A stretch of 59,200 bases of DNA from an uncultured Bacteroidales bacterium (lineage in GTDB: Bacteria > Bacteroidota > Bacteroidia > Bacteroidales > FEN-979): assembly GCA_903875045.1 (NCBI GenBank), contig CAIQUS010000007.1, positions 1-59,200 of the forward strand, written 5' to 3'. A program made the translations under genes and the position numbers. Below are positions 8,968 through 18,466 of the stretch, piece after piece. Positions within the stretch are counted from its first letter, which is position 1. Every line of letters begins with the position of its first letter. The notes below the pieces were generated by a model. The model saw nothing but the letters and a program-made list of their open reading frames with translations. It was not told where the DNA came from and did no database searches.

Positions 8968-11904
8968 ATGGCTACCAGGAAGCAAGCCTCTGCCGACACC
9001 AGCAACACAAAAACAGCCGAAAAAACCGATAACAGCCAGTTTCCCATTGTGGGTATCGGCGCTTCGGCTGGCGGCCTCGAAGCATTGGAGCAATTTTTTG
9101 AAAACACGCCCGAGCACAGCGGCATGGCCTTCGTTGTTATTCAACATCTTGATCCCAACCATATTGGTATCATGCCGGAGTTGTTGCAACGAATTACCAA
9201 AATGAAGGTATTTCAGGCAACAGATGCGCTTAAAGTTAAGCCAAACTGCGTTTACGTGATACCACCAAACAAGAGCCTGTCCATATTAAATGGGGCTTTG
9301 CATCTGTTTGATCCGGTTGAATTACGTGGTTTGCGTTTACCTGTTGATATTTTTTTCCGATCACTGGCCAGCGACCGGCATGAAAAAAGTATTGGTATCA
9401 TCCTCTCGGGAATGGGATCCGATGGCAGCCTAGGGTTGAAGGCCATAAAGGAAGAAAACGGCGTAGTTCTGGTACAGGATCCTAAATCAGCCAAATTCGA
9501 CGGAATGCCCCGCAGCGCGATTGATGCCGTAATCGCCGATATTGTGGCCCCCCCCAATGAATTACCTTCCAAACTGATCAATTTTCTTAAGTATATCCCG
9601 CCTGTTCAAACCGATCCCATACTGGATGGGAATAGTAAAAGCAACCTTGATAAAATTATTATCCTGCTCCGTGAAGTTTCTGGTCATGACTTTTCCCTGT
9701 ATAAAAAAAACACCCTGTTCCGCCGCATTGAAAGGCGAAAGGGCATTCACCAGATTGACAAGTTACAGAACTATGTCCGCTTTTTACAGGAAAATCCCAA
9801 AGAGGTCGAAATACTTTTTAAAGAGTTGTTAATTGGTGTGACCAGTTTTTTCCGCGACCATGACGTTTGGCTGAAACTTCAGGAAACGATTCTTCCTGAC
9901 CTTATAAGAGAATTGCCTGACAACCATCTGCTCCGTGCCTGGGTTGCCGGCTGTTCAACAGGGGAAGAGGCCTATTCACTGGCCATTGTTTTCAAGGAGA
10001 TTTTGGAGAAATCGGCAAAATATAAAAATCTGACATTCCAGATATTCGCCACCGATCTTGATCAGGATGCCATTGACATTGCCCGCCGCGGATATTTTCC
10101 TAAAAATATCGCTGTCGATGTATCGCCCGAACGGATCAGCCGGTTTTTTATTCCTGAAGGTGAAACCTACCGGGTGGATGCAACCATACGCGAAATGGTG
10201 GTTTTTGCCCCTCAGAATGTAACCAAAGACCCGCCTTTCACCAAACTGGACTTGCTTACCTGTCGCAACATGTTGATTTACATGGAGCCGGAATTACAGA
10301 AAAAAGTGATTGGCTTGTTCAATTACAGCCTTAATCCGGGAGGGATCATGATGCTTGGCAGTGCGGAAACCCTTGGCAGCTATAAAGAAGGGTTTGAAGA
10401 GCTGGACACCCGGCTCAAATTTTATAAACGAACAGTATCTCCACTTCAGGTGGAACCAGTCGATTTTCCCAGCTCGTTTTATCCTAAAAAGAACATGGCT
10501 GCTGATAAGACAGCACTCTATAAACCGACAGAAAACATACAAACGCATGCTGATCAGATTTTGATTCAGCGCTTTGCCCCTGCCAGTGTTCTGGTTACTG
10601 AAAACGGCGATATCATATACATGACCGGCCAAATCGGGAAATACCTTGAACCGGTTGCCGGTAAGGCTAACTACAACATTTTTGTGATGGCACGTGAAGG
10701 ATTGCGGGAGGTGCTTTCTGCCCCTTTCCGAAAGGCATTGCAAAGCTTTGTCCCTGTGATCTCACGACATGTAAAAACAGGCAGCAATGGAAGAACTTTG
10801 TTGGTTGATATTACCCTTCAACGCATTGAAAACCCTGACTTGTTAAGAGGGATGGTTATGATTGTATTTACGGATGTGCAGGAAATACCTCTGCGGGGTG
10901 AAGTGAACCCGAAAGAGGGAAAGCGGAAGTCAACAGGTCAGCAAAAGGAATTGGAAATGAAATTGCTGCGAAGTTATGAAGACCTGCAATCCACCCGGGA
11001 GGAGATGCAAACATCGCAGGAAGAACTGAAATCAACCAATGAAGAGTTGCAGTCAACCAATGAGGAACTCCAGTCAACCAACGAGGAACTTACCACTTCC
11101 AAGGAAGAGATGCAGAGTCTGAACGAAGAGTTACAGACCATGAATCTGGAACTTCAGACCCGGGTGAGTGATTTTGTGCGGGCCAGTGATGACATGAAAA
11201 ATCTCCTTAACAGTACCGAGATTGCCACCCTTTTCCTCGACAGGGATTTGAATATCCGAAGGTTTACCGATCAGGTAACCAAAATTTTCAAACTTCGCAA
11301 TACCGATATCGGCAGACCTTTTACCGAACTGGCCACCAGTTTACTGTACCCCGAAATTGACAGTCATGCCCTGCAGGTACTTCAATCGCTGATACCGGTT
11401 GAAACGATTATTAAAACACACGACGGACGATGGCTGACCGTCAGGATTATGCCCTATCGAACGCTTGATGACCGGATCGACGGAGTGGTCATTACATTTT
11501 TCGATATCACTATAGCCAAACAGGCTGAGCAGGCGATGACCGCCTCCGAAACCCGTTACCGGCGACTATTTGAAACGTCAAAAGACGGGATTCTCATCCT
11601 CGATGCAGAAACAGGGATGATTACAGATGTGAATCCGTTTTTGATGGAGATGCTGGGGTACTCAAAAAATCAATTCATTGAAAAAACCATCTGGGAAATC
11701 GGATTTTTTAAAGATATTATCGCCAACAAAGATAAATTTTCAGAATTGCAGAAGAGGGAATTTGTCCGGTATGAAAATTTGCCGCTTGAAACCTCGGATG
11801 GACGAACGATCAAGGTTGAGTTTATCAGCAATGCCTATCTGGTAAATAATATCAGGGTGATGCAATGCCAGGTTCGGGAGACCAACGAACATTTCCATCC
11901 TTAA
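8968..11904 (+). CDS. CheB-CheR-PAS hybrid signalling protein
   Basis: A 978-residue soluble protein. Residues about 25-205 are a CheB methylesterase domain with the catalytic triad visible: S33 in GASAGG, His in VIQHLDPNH (about 59) and Asp in SGMGSDG (about 151). Residues about 215-480 are a CheR methyltransferase with LLIGVTSFFRD and the SAM-binding GCSTGEEAYS (about 327). A coiled coil (about 670-730) made of repeated STNEELQ units follows, then two PAS domains (about 744-850 and 857-968). The CheB receiver domain is missing. Such fusions usually work outside classical chemotaxis, and no chemoreceptor or CheA lies nearby. A PAS histidine kinase follows 39 bp downstream. Confidence 0.9.
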   Translation: MATRKQASADTSNTKTAEKTDNSQFPIVGIGASAGGLEALEQFFENTPEHSGMAFVVIQHLDPNHIGIMPELLQRITKMKVFQATDALKVKPNCVYVIPPNKSLSILNGALHLFDPVELRGLRLPVDIFFRSLASDRHEKSIGIILSGMGSDGSLGLKAIKEENGVVLVQDPKSAKFDGMPRSAIDAVIADIVAPPNELPSKLINFLKYIPPVQTDPILDGNSKSNLDKIIILLREVSGHDFSLYKKNTLFRRIERRKGIHQIDKLQNYVRFLQENPKEVEILFKELLIGVTSFFRDHDVWLKLQETILPDLIRELPDNHLLRAWVAGCSTGEEAYSLAIVFKEILEKSAKYKNLTFQIFATDLDQDAIDIARRGYFPKNIAVDVSPERISRFFIPEGETYRVDATIREMVVFAPQNVTKDPPFTKLDLLTCRNMLIYMEPELQKKVIGLFNYSLNPGGIMMLGSAETLGSYKEGFEELDTRLKFYKRTVSPLQVEPVDFPSSFYPKKNMAADKTALYKPTENIQTHADQILIQRFAPASVLVTENGDIIYMTGQIGKYLEPVAGKANYNIFVMAREGLREVLSAPFRKALQSFVPVISRHVKTGSNGRTLLVDITLQRIENPDLLRGMVMIVFTDVQEIPLRGEVNPKEGKRKSTGQQKELEMKLLRSYEDLQSTREEMQTSQEELKSTNEELQSTNEELQSTNEELTTSKEEMQSLNEELQTMNLELQTRVSDFVRASDDMKNLLNSTEIATLFLDRDLNIRRFTDQVTKIFKLRNTDIGRPFTELATSLLYPEIDSHALQVLQSLIPVETIIKTHDGRWLTVRIMPYRTLDDRIDGVVITFFDITIAKQAEQAMTASETRYRRLFETSKDGILILDAETGMITDVNPFLMEMLGYSKNQFIEKTIWEIGFFKDIIANKDKFSELQKREFVRYENLPLETSDGRTIKVEFISNAYLVNNIRVMQCQVRETNEHFHP

Positions 11905-11943
11905 TTCACAATACCGTTAATGCCTGGTGGTTAGTACCGCAAC

Positions 11944-13662
11944 ATGAAAAAAACAACCAAATCAGAATCCGCCATCCTTCGTCAAAAGGCAGAAGCGCTT
12001 TTGAAAAGCAAACCCGGGAAAGAGGCTACACAAATTTCTCACATTGAAATTCTGAAATTGGTTCATGAACTTGAGGTGCATCAGATAGAGCTGGAATTGC
12101 AGAACGATGACCTGAAACTGGCACGGTCAGCTGCGCTGGAAACTGCCGAAAAATTTGTTGAATTATACGATTTTGCACCTTCCGGTTACCTTACACTTTC
12201 CAAAGATGGAAAAATCATGGAATTAAACCTGAACGCGGCAGAAATGCTGGGGAAAGAACGCGCTCATTTAATAAACCGGACATTGGTTTTTTTTGTTTCC
12301 ATCGATTCCAAGCCTGTCTACAATCTGTTTCTTGGGAAAGTATTTAACAATAAAATCAAAGAGTCGTGTGATGTGTCCCTGTCGGCAAATGATAACCAGA
12401 CCATTTATGTTCATCTTACGGCAACTATTGCTCCAAGCGGTGAGAATTGTCTTGTGACCATGTTGAACATCACCGAACGCAAGCTTGCCGAAAAGTTGAT
12501 TCAGGAGAGTGAAATGCGTTTCCGGAATTTGTCGGATAGTGCACCTGTATTGATTTGGATGTCGGGCACAGATGCATTATGCAATTATTTCAATCGGATC
12601 TGGCTTGAGTTTACAGGGCGTACCATGGAACAGGAGATGGGCAATGGCTGGGCTGAAGGTGTCCACCCGGATGATTTTCAACATTGCCTTGACATTTACC
12701 TGGGCTCATTCAAAACGCGGCAACCCTTCAGAATGGAGTACCGGCTGCGGCGAAACGATGGCAAATTTCGCTGTTTGTTGGATCATGGCGTACCAAGGTT
12801 TTCGCCCGACGGTCAATTTGCCGGGTATATCGGGTCATGTGTGGATATCACAGAGAGTAAAGAGGCCAAAGATGAACTGCGCAATTTGAACGAAACCCTT
12901 GAACAGCGTGTTGCCGAACGAACAAAGGAACTCGAAGCTACCAACAGGGAACTCGAATTTCATGTAAAGGAAATAGAGCAGTTTACATACATCGCTTCGC
13001 ACGATCTGCAGGAACCGCTCAATACGCTCACCAACTTTACCCGGCTCATTCAGGAAGAATATGCCGGGAGACTGGATGAGGACGGCAATAAAAGCATTGA
13101 ATTTATCTGTTATTCTGCTACCCGGATGAAAACCCTGGTCAAGGGGATTCTCGATTATTCAAGATTGGGTAAGGATAGTATCCTGACCATGGTTGACTGC
13201 AATAAAATTGTTGGGGATGTATTGGCTGACATGCCCGATTCAATTAAGGGATGCAATGCAAATATAAAAATACAACAACTACCGGTGATAAGCGGATATG
13301 AGACTGAATTGAGGCTGTTATTCCAAAACCTTATTCACAATGCAATCAAATTCCAGTTCCCCGGTGTTCAACCGGAGATAACTATTTCTGCCGAAAGCCT
13401 GGATATGGATTGGAAATTTGCCATTACAGACAATGGTATTGGCATTAAGGAACAAGACAGGGAAAAGATTTTCGTTATCTTCAAACGGATGGTCAAACGC
13501 AGTGAATATGAAGGAACAGGCATTGGTTTGGCACATTGCAAGAAAATAGTGGAATTGCATGGGGGTAAGATTTGGGTGGAGGCGGCACCCGGGACCGGTA
13601 GTACTTTTATGTTTACGATACCCAAAAAGCAGACGCTATCTTACGCCATGGTGGACTGGTGA
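11944..13662 (+). CDS. PAS-domain sensor histidine kinase, cytosolic
   Basis: A 572-residue protein with no membrane segment. The N-terminus holds the helix HELEVHQIELELQNDDL that precedes PAS in this group. Two PAS domains follow (about 65-185 and 190-300, the second with YRLRRNDGKFRCLLDHGVP). A coiled linker leads to HisKA with the phospho-acceptor His in IASHDLQEPL (about 353) and to an HATPase_c domain with N in HNAIKF (about 464), DNGIGI and GTGIGLAHCKKI. It should autophosphorylate and pass the signal to an unlinked response regulator, since none is adjacent. It is likely co-transcribed with the CheB-CheR gene. The ligand is unknown. Confidence 0.9.
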   Translation: MKKTTKSESAILRQKAEALLKSKPGKEATQISHIEILKLVHELEVHQIELELQNDDLKLARSAALETAEKFVELYDFAPSGYLTLSKDGKIMELNLNAAEMLGKERAHLINRTLVFFVSIDSKPVYNLFLGKVFNNKIKESCDVSLSANDNQTIYVHLTATIAPSGENCLVTMLNITERKLAEKLIQESEMRFRNLSDSAPVLIWMSGTDALCNYFNRIWLEFTGRTMEQEMGNGWAEGVHPDDFQHCLDIYLGSFKTRQPFRMEYRLRRNDGKFRCLLDHGVPRFSPDGQFAGYIGSCVDITESKEAKDELRNLNETLEQRVAERTKELEATNRELEFHVKEIEQFTYIASHDLQEPLNTLTNFTRLIQEEYAGRLDEDGNKSIEFICYSATRMKTLVKGILDYSRLGKDSILTMVDCNKIVGDVLADMPDSIKGCNANIKIQQLPVISGYETELRLLFQNLIHNAIKFQFPGVQPEITISAESLDMDWKFAITDNGIGIKEQDREKIFVIFKRMVKRSEYEGTGIGLAHCKKIVELHGGKIWVEAAPGTGSTFMFTIPKKQTLSYAMVDW

Positions 13663-13687
13663 AAGCACTTTAACCTTTTATGAAGAC

Positions 13688-13723
13688 CCAGGAACCAAAT
13701 TCCAGGAACCAAATTCCAAGGAG
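13688..13723. repeat. Short direct repeat GGAACCAAATTCCA
   Basis: Two adjacent copies of GGAACCAAATTCCA lie just downstream of the histidine kinase stop codon. They resemble the other short tandem repeats in this window and have no known role. Confidence 0.6.
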
Positions 13724-13764
13724 AAAATAAAACAGAAAAAAGCAATAAAAGTAAGGATTTGTAA

Positions 13765-13914
13765 AATGTGGCTAAAGCCGGAAAACATGAATCATCACAT
13801 AAACAGTTGGCTAAAGCCAACTGCAACAGATGCTACATCCGGCGAATCTATTGCAGTCAGCTTTAGCTGACTGTTCTAGTGATAGGCGATGTAAACCGGG
13901 GCTTTAGCCACATT
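13765..13914. repeat. 150-bp composite palindromic element
   Basis: Outer arms AATGTGGCTAAAGCCGG (13765-13781) and its near reverse complement (13896-13914) enclose two inner hairpins. One is a perfect palindrome-like stem around TTGGCTAAAGCCAA (13805-13822). The other is CAGTCAGCTTTAGCTGACTG (13854-13873). All share a GGCTAAAGC core or its complement. It fills most of the gap before the next gene and may be a REP/MITE-like element or a transcript-end structure. Confidence 0.7.
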
Positions 13915-13953
13915 AAATATCGTCTGAATTTGAACCATTAAAACACAAATAAC

Positions 13954-15360
13954 ATGAAAACAATCGTTGGCATTTTATTGTTGATGGTATCCGTGTTTGC
14001 TTATCCTCAGCAAAGGTGTAACAGACCTTTGGCATCGGATCATACCTGGCAAAATGTCGGGCAAGCGGGGTTTACTGCCGGACAAGGGTATTATACCAGT
14101 CTTGCTTTCAGCCCGGTTGATGGTCAGCCTTATGTGGCGTTTGTTGACATTCCGCAGGGTCCCGGGAATACTGGTCCAGGAACAGTTATGAAATTTGACG
14201 GAACCCAATGGGTCAATGTCGGAGTTGCAGGGTTTACAGGTGTAACCATAGGTTATACCAGCCTTGCTTTCAGCCTGGTGGATCATCTTCCTTATGTGGC
14301 TTTTGCCGCCGGCTGTAGCAGCACGCTACAGGCTTCGGTGATGAAATTTGACGGGACCAACTGGATATATGTTGGTAACGGAGGATTTTCTCCGGGTACT
14401 GCAGCCTATACCAGTCTGGCCTTTAACCCGGTAAATGGTCAGCCTTATGTCGCGTTTATGGATTTGATGAATTCCGGCAAAGTTTCGGTGATGAAATTTG
14501 AAGAAAACAACTGGGTATATGTCGGGGTACCCGACTTTTCTCCAGGAGAAGCATGGTTCACCAGAATCGCCTTCAGTCCGGCAGGTACTCTTTATGCGGT
14601 ATATCAGGAAATGGCCACGACTCTAGATGTAACTGTCATGAAGTTTAATGGAAGTAGTTGGGAGGCAGTTGGTTCGGCAGGATTCACCTCCGGTCATGCA
14701 GATGAAATAGGGTTTGGGGTAAGTCCGATCGATGGTCAGCCTTATGTGGCTGTTGACGATGCTGCGAATTTTCATCAGATTAAGGTCATGACATTTGACG
14801 GATCCAACTGGGTCACTGTTGGGGATATGGGTTCTACACAAGGATGGGCCACCCGAATGTGCCTTGCTTTCAGTCAGTCAGGTCAGCTTTATGTGTCTTA
14901 TTGGGATAGTTCATTCCCGGGGATATGTGTCAAAACATTTAATGGGACCAACTGGATAAATGTCGGGAATACTGGTTTTTCAGCAGCGTATATTGATTAC
15001 CCAAGCTTTCTTCTCAGTGCCTCCGGTATACCTTATCAGGCATATATGGATGAAGCAGACTCAAACAGGGTAACCGTAAAGAAATATGATTTTCCAACCG
15101 GATTTGGTGAACAGTCTGAACGAGGTATCTTTTTGTATCCGGATCCGGTGACGAAATTCCTGACACTTAAGTTCACCAATAGGGATAATTTCCCCAAAAA
15201 CATTGAAATTTATGATATTGGAGGAAACAAAATGATGGCTGCTCAAACCTCCGAAAACAAGTTTATTGTAAATACGGGAGATTATGCAGCTGGTATGTAT
15301 ATTATAAAAGCCAAAACAGAAAAAAGTGTTTATGTTTCAAAATTTTTGAAGAAGAACTGA
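13954..15360 (+). CDS. Secreted repeat (beta-propeller-like) protein with T9SS tail
   Basis: A 468-residue protein with a signal peptide (about 1-19, ending YPQQ). Seven repeats of about 50 residues follow, with the pattern YTSLAFSPVDGQPYVAF..........VMKFDG..WVNVG..GF. This is a propeller-like architecture. The C-terminal 80 residues (LYPDPVTKFLTLKFTN to SKFLKKN) are a T9SS sorting domain, so it should be exported to the cell surface. No enzyme motif is visible. It follows the composite palindrome by 40 bp and likely has its own promoter. Confidence 0.85.
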   Translation: MKTIVGILLLMVSVFAYPQQRCNRPLASDHTWQNVGQAGFTAGQGYYTSLAFSPVDGQPYVAFVDIPQGPGNTGPGTVMKFDGTQWVNVGVAGFTGVTIGYTSLAFSLVDHLPYVAFAAGCSSTLQASVMKFDGTNWIYVGNGGFSPGTAAYTSLAFNPVNGQPYVAFMDLMNSGKVSVMKFEENNWVYVGVPDFSPGEAWFTRIAFSPAGTLYAVYQEMATTLDVTVMKFNGSSWEAVGSAGFTSGHADEIGFGVSPIDGQPYVAVDDAANFHQIKVMTFDGSNWVTVGDMGSTQGWATRMCLAFSQSGQLYVSYWDSSFPGICVKTFNGTNWINVGNTGFSAAYIDYPSFLLSASGIPYQAYMDEADSNRVTVKKYDFPTGFGEQSERGIFLYPDPVTKFLTLKFTNRDNFPKNIEIYDIGGNKMMAAQTSENKFIVNTGDYAAGMYIIKAKTEKSVYVSKFLKKN

Positions 15361-15470
15361 CAGGGCTAAGCCAACGGCAACATCCATTCAAACTAATTTT
15401 GAAAAATTCCGGAAATTATCCGTACCTTGTACGAATTCCATAGATTTTATGGTTTACAAACAAGCGAAAA

Positions 15471-15701
15471 ATGAAAAAAGACACGTTGGAGTACAGGATG
15501 ATGCAAGAGCATAATCGCTTAAAAATACCCGATTCAAAACTACTCACCGGATCGTTGATCGGCAAATATCCCGTAATCCTTGATGGCGGGAAAACAACCA
15601 TATTTATTTCGGATAAAAGCAAGGAGTCGGAGACAAGAAAGAATTATGAAATGCGAATGGGGAACAGGTTTATGATGTTTGCAAAAAAACCCAAAACATA
15701 A
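15471..15701 (+). CDS. Small basic hypothetical protein
   Basis: A 76-residue protein rich in Lys and Arg, starting MKKDTLEYRMMQEHNRLKI and containing a Gly-rich turn GKYPVILDGGKTTIFIS. No signal peptide, membrane segment or known motif is seen. It lies 47 bp upstream of the aldo/keto reductase on the same strand and could be part of that transcript. Supported only by length, codon pattern and position; I do not recognise a family. Confidence 0.45.
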   Translation: MKKDTLEYRMMQEHNRLKIPDSKLLTGSLIGKYPVILDGGKTTIFISDKSKESETRKNYEMRMGNRFMMFAKKPKT

Positions 15702-15748
15702 AACGGGAGTTTCCGGTTTTTCGGAGAGGCTCCAACCATACATCATCC

Positions 15749-16651
15749 ATGAAAAAAATAAAGCTTTCAAAAGATTTTAAATGTTCGAGAATCGTTCATG
15801 GGCATTGGAGATTGGCCGAATGGAAACTGTCGGACCAGGAGCTGTTACAATTAACCGAACAAGCCATAGAATCCGGGGTAACCACTTTTGACCATGCTGA
15901 TATTTATGGCGATTACCGGTGTGAAAAATTATTCGGGGATGCGATTGCGCTGAAGAAAAGTTTGCGGAATGATATTGAGATCGTAACCAAGTGCGGGATC
16001 AAATTGATTTCAGGGAAGTATCCCGACAGAAAACTCAAGTATTACGATTACAGTTTTGAGCACATCGTTTCTTCGGTTGAAAATTCATTAAAAAACCTGG
16101 GAACCGATTATATAGATTTACTTCTGTTGCATCGCCCTGCTCCGTTTTTTGATCCGGAATCCGTTGCAAAAGCATTTTTTGCCCTAAAAAAAAGCGGAAA
16201 AGTATTGCATTTTGGGGTGTCCAATTTCAGCGCCATGCAATTTTCCATGCTGAATTCGTACACGGATGAAAAGCTTGTAACCAATCAGGTGGAGATTTCA
16301 CCTTTATGCCTGGAGCACTTTGATAACGGCAACATCGACTATTTTCTGAAAGAAAAAGTAAAGCCAATGGCCTGGTCGCCATTGGCTGGTGGCCGGCTGA
16401 TGAACCCACAGGACGAAAAAGGACGGAGAACAGGTGATGCGCTTTGGGCAGTTGCCGGGGAATTAAATGTGGATGCCATTGATAAAGTCATTTTCAGTTG
16501 GTTGCTGACACACCCAGCCTCCATTCTCCCCATTGTTGGCACCAGCAAAATTGAGCGTATCCGAAATGCGGTTGAAGCAGGAAATATTGTGATGACCACA
16601 GAGCAGTGGTATAAAATATATACGGCTTCAACAGGGAAAGACGTGCCATAG
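15749..16651 (+). CDS. Aldo/keto reductase (YdhF-like)
   Basis: A 300-residue cytosolic NADPH-dependent oxidoreductase of the AKR superfamily, reducing aldehydes or ketones. The (beta/alpha)8-barrel and catalytic tetrad are visible: D48 and Y53 in TTFDHADIYG, Lys in EIVTKCG, and His in LLLLHRPAP. VLHFGVSNFS and AWSPLAGGRLM are the usual barrel motifs. The C-terminal LPIVGTSKIERIRNAVEA contributes to the 2'-phosphate pocket. Length and the SGVTTFDHADIYGDY context are closest to the YdhF group. The physiological substrate is unknown. Confidence 0.9.
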   Translation: MKKIKLSKDFKCSRIVHGHWRLAEWKLSDQELLQLTEQAIESGVTTFDHADIYGDYRCEKLFGDAIALKKSLRNDIEIVTKCGIKLISGKYPDRKLKYYDYSFEHIVSSVENSLKNLGTDYIDLLLLHRPAPFFDPESVAKAFFALKKSGKVLHFGVSNFSAMQFSMLNSYTDEKLVTNQVEISPLCLEHFDNGNIDYFLKEKVKPMAWSPLAGGRLMNPQDEKGRRTGDALWAVAGELNVDAIDKVIFSWLLTHPASILPIVGTSKIERIRNAVEAGNIVMTTEQWYKIYTASTGKDVP

Positions 16652-17004
16652 CTGATTTAAACGATCTTGCCCTTGATGGCTTTTCCAACCGCTTCCGATT
16701 TGGAATGAACCTGAAGTTTTTTGTAAATGCTTTTCACATGGGTGCTGATCGTGTCCAGACTGATAAAACACTTTTCTGCTACTGCCTTGTATCGTTCGCC
16801 AGCGGGATGACCAAGTAAATCCGCTGCTGTTTGTGGCTCCTGTATTAAGGGGTAATTTGTGCGATGTACCTGCTTCTTTCATTTTACCGCATTCGTCTGT
16901 TCCACGCGCCCAACCTGTTGTTTCGGCCTGCGCCTGCGACATCCCGAGACTCATCTCAGGTGTTTTCCATTCAGCATCTTTAGGTAGGTGCCAGCCCGTT
17001 CATG
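16652..17004. other. Gene-free gap with a LuxR relic
   Basis: A 353-bp stretch between the aldo/keto reductase and the next minus-strand gene. Its right half (about 16880-17004) shows no convincing gene. The left part holds the degenerate LuxR C-terminal segment listed separately. Confidence 0.5.
16657..16878 (-). pseudogene. LuxR/NarL-type HTH domain, C-terminal relic
   Basis: Read on the minus strand from 16878 down to a TAA at 16657-16659, the frame encodes a recognisable LuxR-family C-terminus: GERYKAVAEKCFI, then SLDTISTHVKSIYKKLQVHS, then KSEAVGKAIKGKIV. This is the recognition helix and dimerisation helix of the GerE/LuxR HTH. There is no start codon, the first HTH helix is poorly preserved (LIQEPQTAADLLGHPAG), and the receiver domain is absent. 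I interpret it as the decayed end of a response-regulator gene. Confidence 0.65.
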
Positions 17005-18396
17005 TTATTTTATCACAAGCATCTTGCCTGATAAAATTACTCCTTTCCATCTGAGGGTATAGGTATAAATGCCACCGGGCAAATCAGTGGGTTCAAACCT
17101 GCAAGTGTGGAAACCTGCCGTCTGAATCCCATCCACCAGCTTTGAAACCAGGTTTCCATTTATGTTATAAACATAAAGCATTGCATTTCCTGTTCCCGGG
17201 ATGAAGTAAGTTATCGATGTACTGGTATTTACAGGATTCGGAAAATTCTGCATAAGATAAGGTGCATCTCTGAGGAGGTTTCCCTGATCCGGAACTACGA
17301 CGCTCCCTTCCTGATACCGGCCTACCGTGATTGCCCAAAGGTGCGTCGGTCCAAGAATGTACGGACTGATGGTAGTTACACTTTGAACAGGTGGTTCGAA
17401 AATATACCCCATTGGTGTTTCATTGGACGGGTCTGCCATGATCCACAAGGTGCCATGACCAATGCCGCTCATGAAGATCCGGGAGTCATTGAAATGCGCA
17501 TGCTTACCACTGCAGTCGAAAACCGGAGTTGCATAAACATGGTATGTGCTCAGAAAACTGTTGATTGAAGCGGCAGAAACATTCGGATAGTATTTGTGGA
17601 TGGTATCATACCCGATGAGGTAGGGAGTGTTGGCGATCACCATGAAATGACCGTTTGAAGCACCCCCTGGTCTGTAGGAAAAGGATAGAATATCGCCAGG
17701 AACGGCATTGTTATATCCTGCTTTATTAATCCCGTTGTAAGTGTTCAGTGTTGGAACTGTACGATGGTTGTATGCATTGATCGAGTCGGCAAGGACACTT
17801 CCGGCGACATATCCCCAACCGGTGGCATTTACAGCAGGAAGAGTTGCAAATGCAGCCCCGATTTCATACGCGGATGCCACCCATCCAGGGGATGCGAACA
17901 TAGTGGTGTTGGCTTGTTTTATCGTTGTGATCAGCACGCGGTAAGAGTTCCCTGCCAGAGATGTATCGCCTACTGATGATAGCAAACGGGTGCCGTAACC
18001 TACACAATCGGCCAGGGAATTAAACACTGAATCGCTGTATTTGTAAAGGACATTGGGGATTCTGGCCGGCCACACCGATGCCAGCGACTGGATCTGATAT
18101 GATGCATATTCAGATGCATCCAGATAGTAATGGTTAGTGTTGCCAGTAACTGGATTCTGATATTCACTGTGAACCTTGTAATGTTTGCCCTCAAAGGCTA
18201 ACAGCGAATCATGAAAGACCGTGACCCCCGGCATGGTCAGGACTTTCTGCATCAGGAAAAACGGTTTCCCGACTCCTTCAGCAGCAGAGACAACGGTATT
18301 GTAGAACATCGGGTTATAGCCCGGCAGAAGTTGGGCATGGGTGGTGCATACTCCCCCAAAAGCAAAAAAAATGAAAAACAAGGCCGATTTTTTCAT
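17005..18396 (-). CDS. Secreted protein with NlpC/P60-like features and T9SS tail
   Basis: A 463-residue protein. I chose the ATG at 18396 because it begins MKKSALFFIFF, a clear signal peptide (cleavage near THAQ), rather than an in-frame codon at 18426. The middle has an apparent papain-like Cys/His layout: SLADCVGYGTRLL, then AVPGDILSF, then SNGHFMVIAN. These resemble the DCSG, PGD and GH.GIY motifs of NlpC/P60 peptidases, so cell-wall or peptide hydrolysis is possible but not proven. The last 80 residues (NFPNPVNTSTSITYF to GKMLVIK) are a T9SS sorting domain. Confidence 0.7.
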   Translation of the reverse strand: MKKSALFFIFFAFGGVCTTHAQLLPGYNPMFYNTVVSAAEGVGKPFFLMQKVLTMPGVTVFHDSLLAFEGKHYKVHSEYQNPVTGNTNHYYLDASEYASYQIQSLASVWPARIPNVLYKYSDSVFNSLADCVGYGTRLLSSVGDTSLAGNSYRVLITTIKQANTTMFASPGWVASAYEIGAAFATLPAVNATGWGYVAGSVLADSINAYNHRTVPTLNTYNGINKAGYNNAVPGDILSFSYRPGGASNGHFMVIANTPYLIGYDTIHKYYPNVSAASINSFLSTYHVYATPVFDCSGKHAHFNDSRIFMSGIGHGTLWIMADPSNETPMGYIFEPPVQSVTTISPYILGPTHLWAITVGRYQEGSVVVPDQGNLLRDAPYLMQNFPNPVNTSTSITYFIPGTGNAMLYVYNINGNLVSKLVDGIQTAGFHTCRFEPTDLPGGIYTYTLRWKGVILSGKMLVIK

Positions 18397-18466
18397 GGGA
18401 TGCGATTGATTTCTATGAACAAACAATGTTATTGGTCATAAGTAAGTGGGTAAATTTACGAAAAAT

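Noticed and set aside
16628-16954. 108-codon minus-strand frame
   Set aside because: It has no family features and overlaps the clear LuxR-type frame at 16657-16878, which is better supported.
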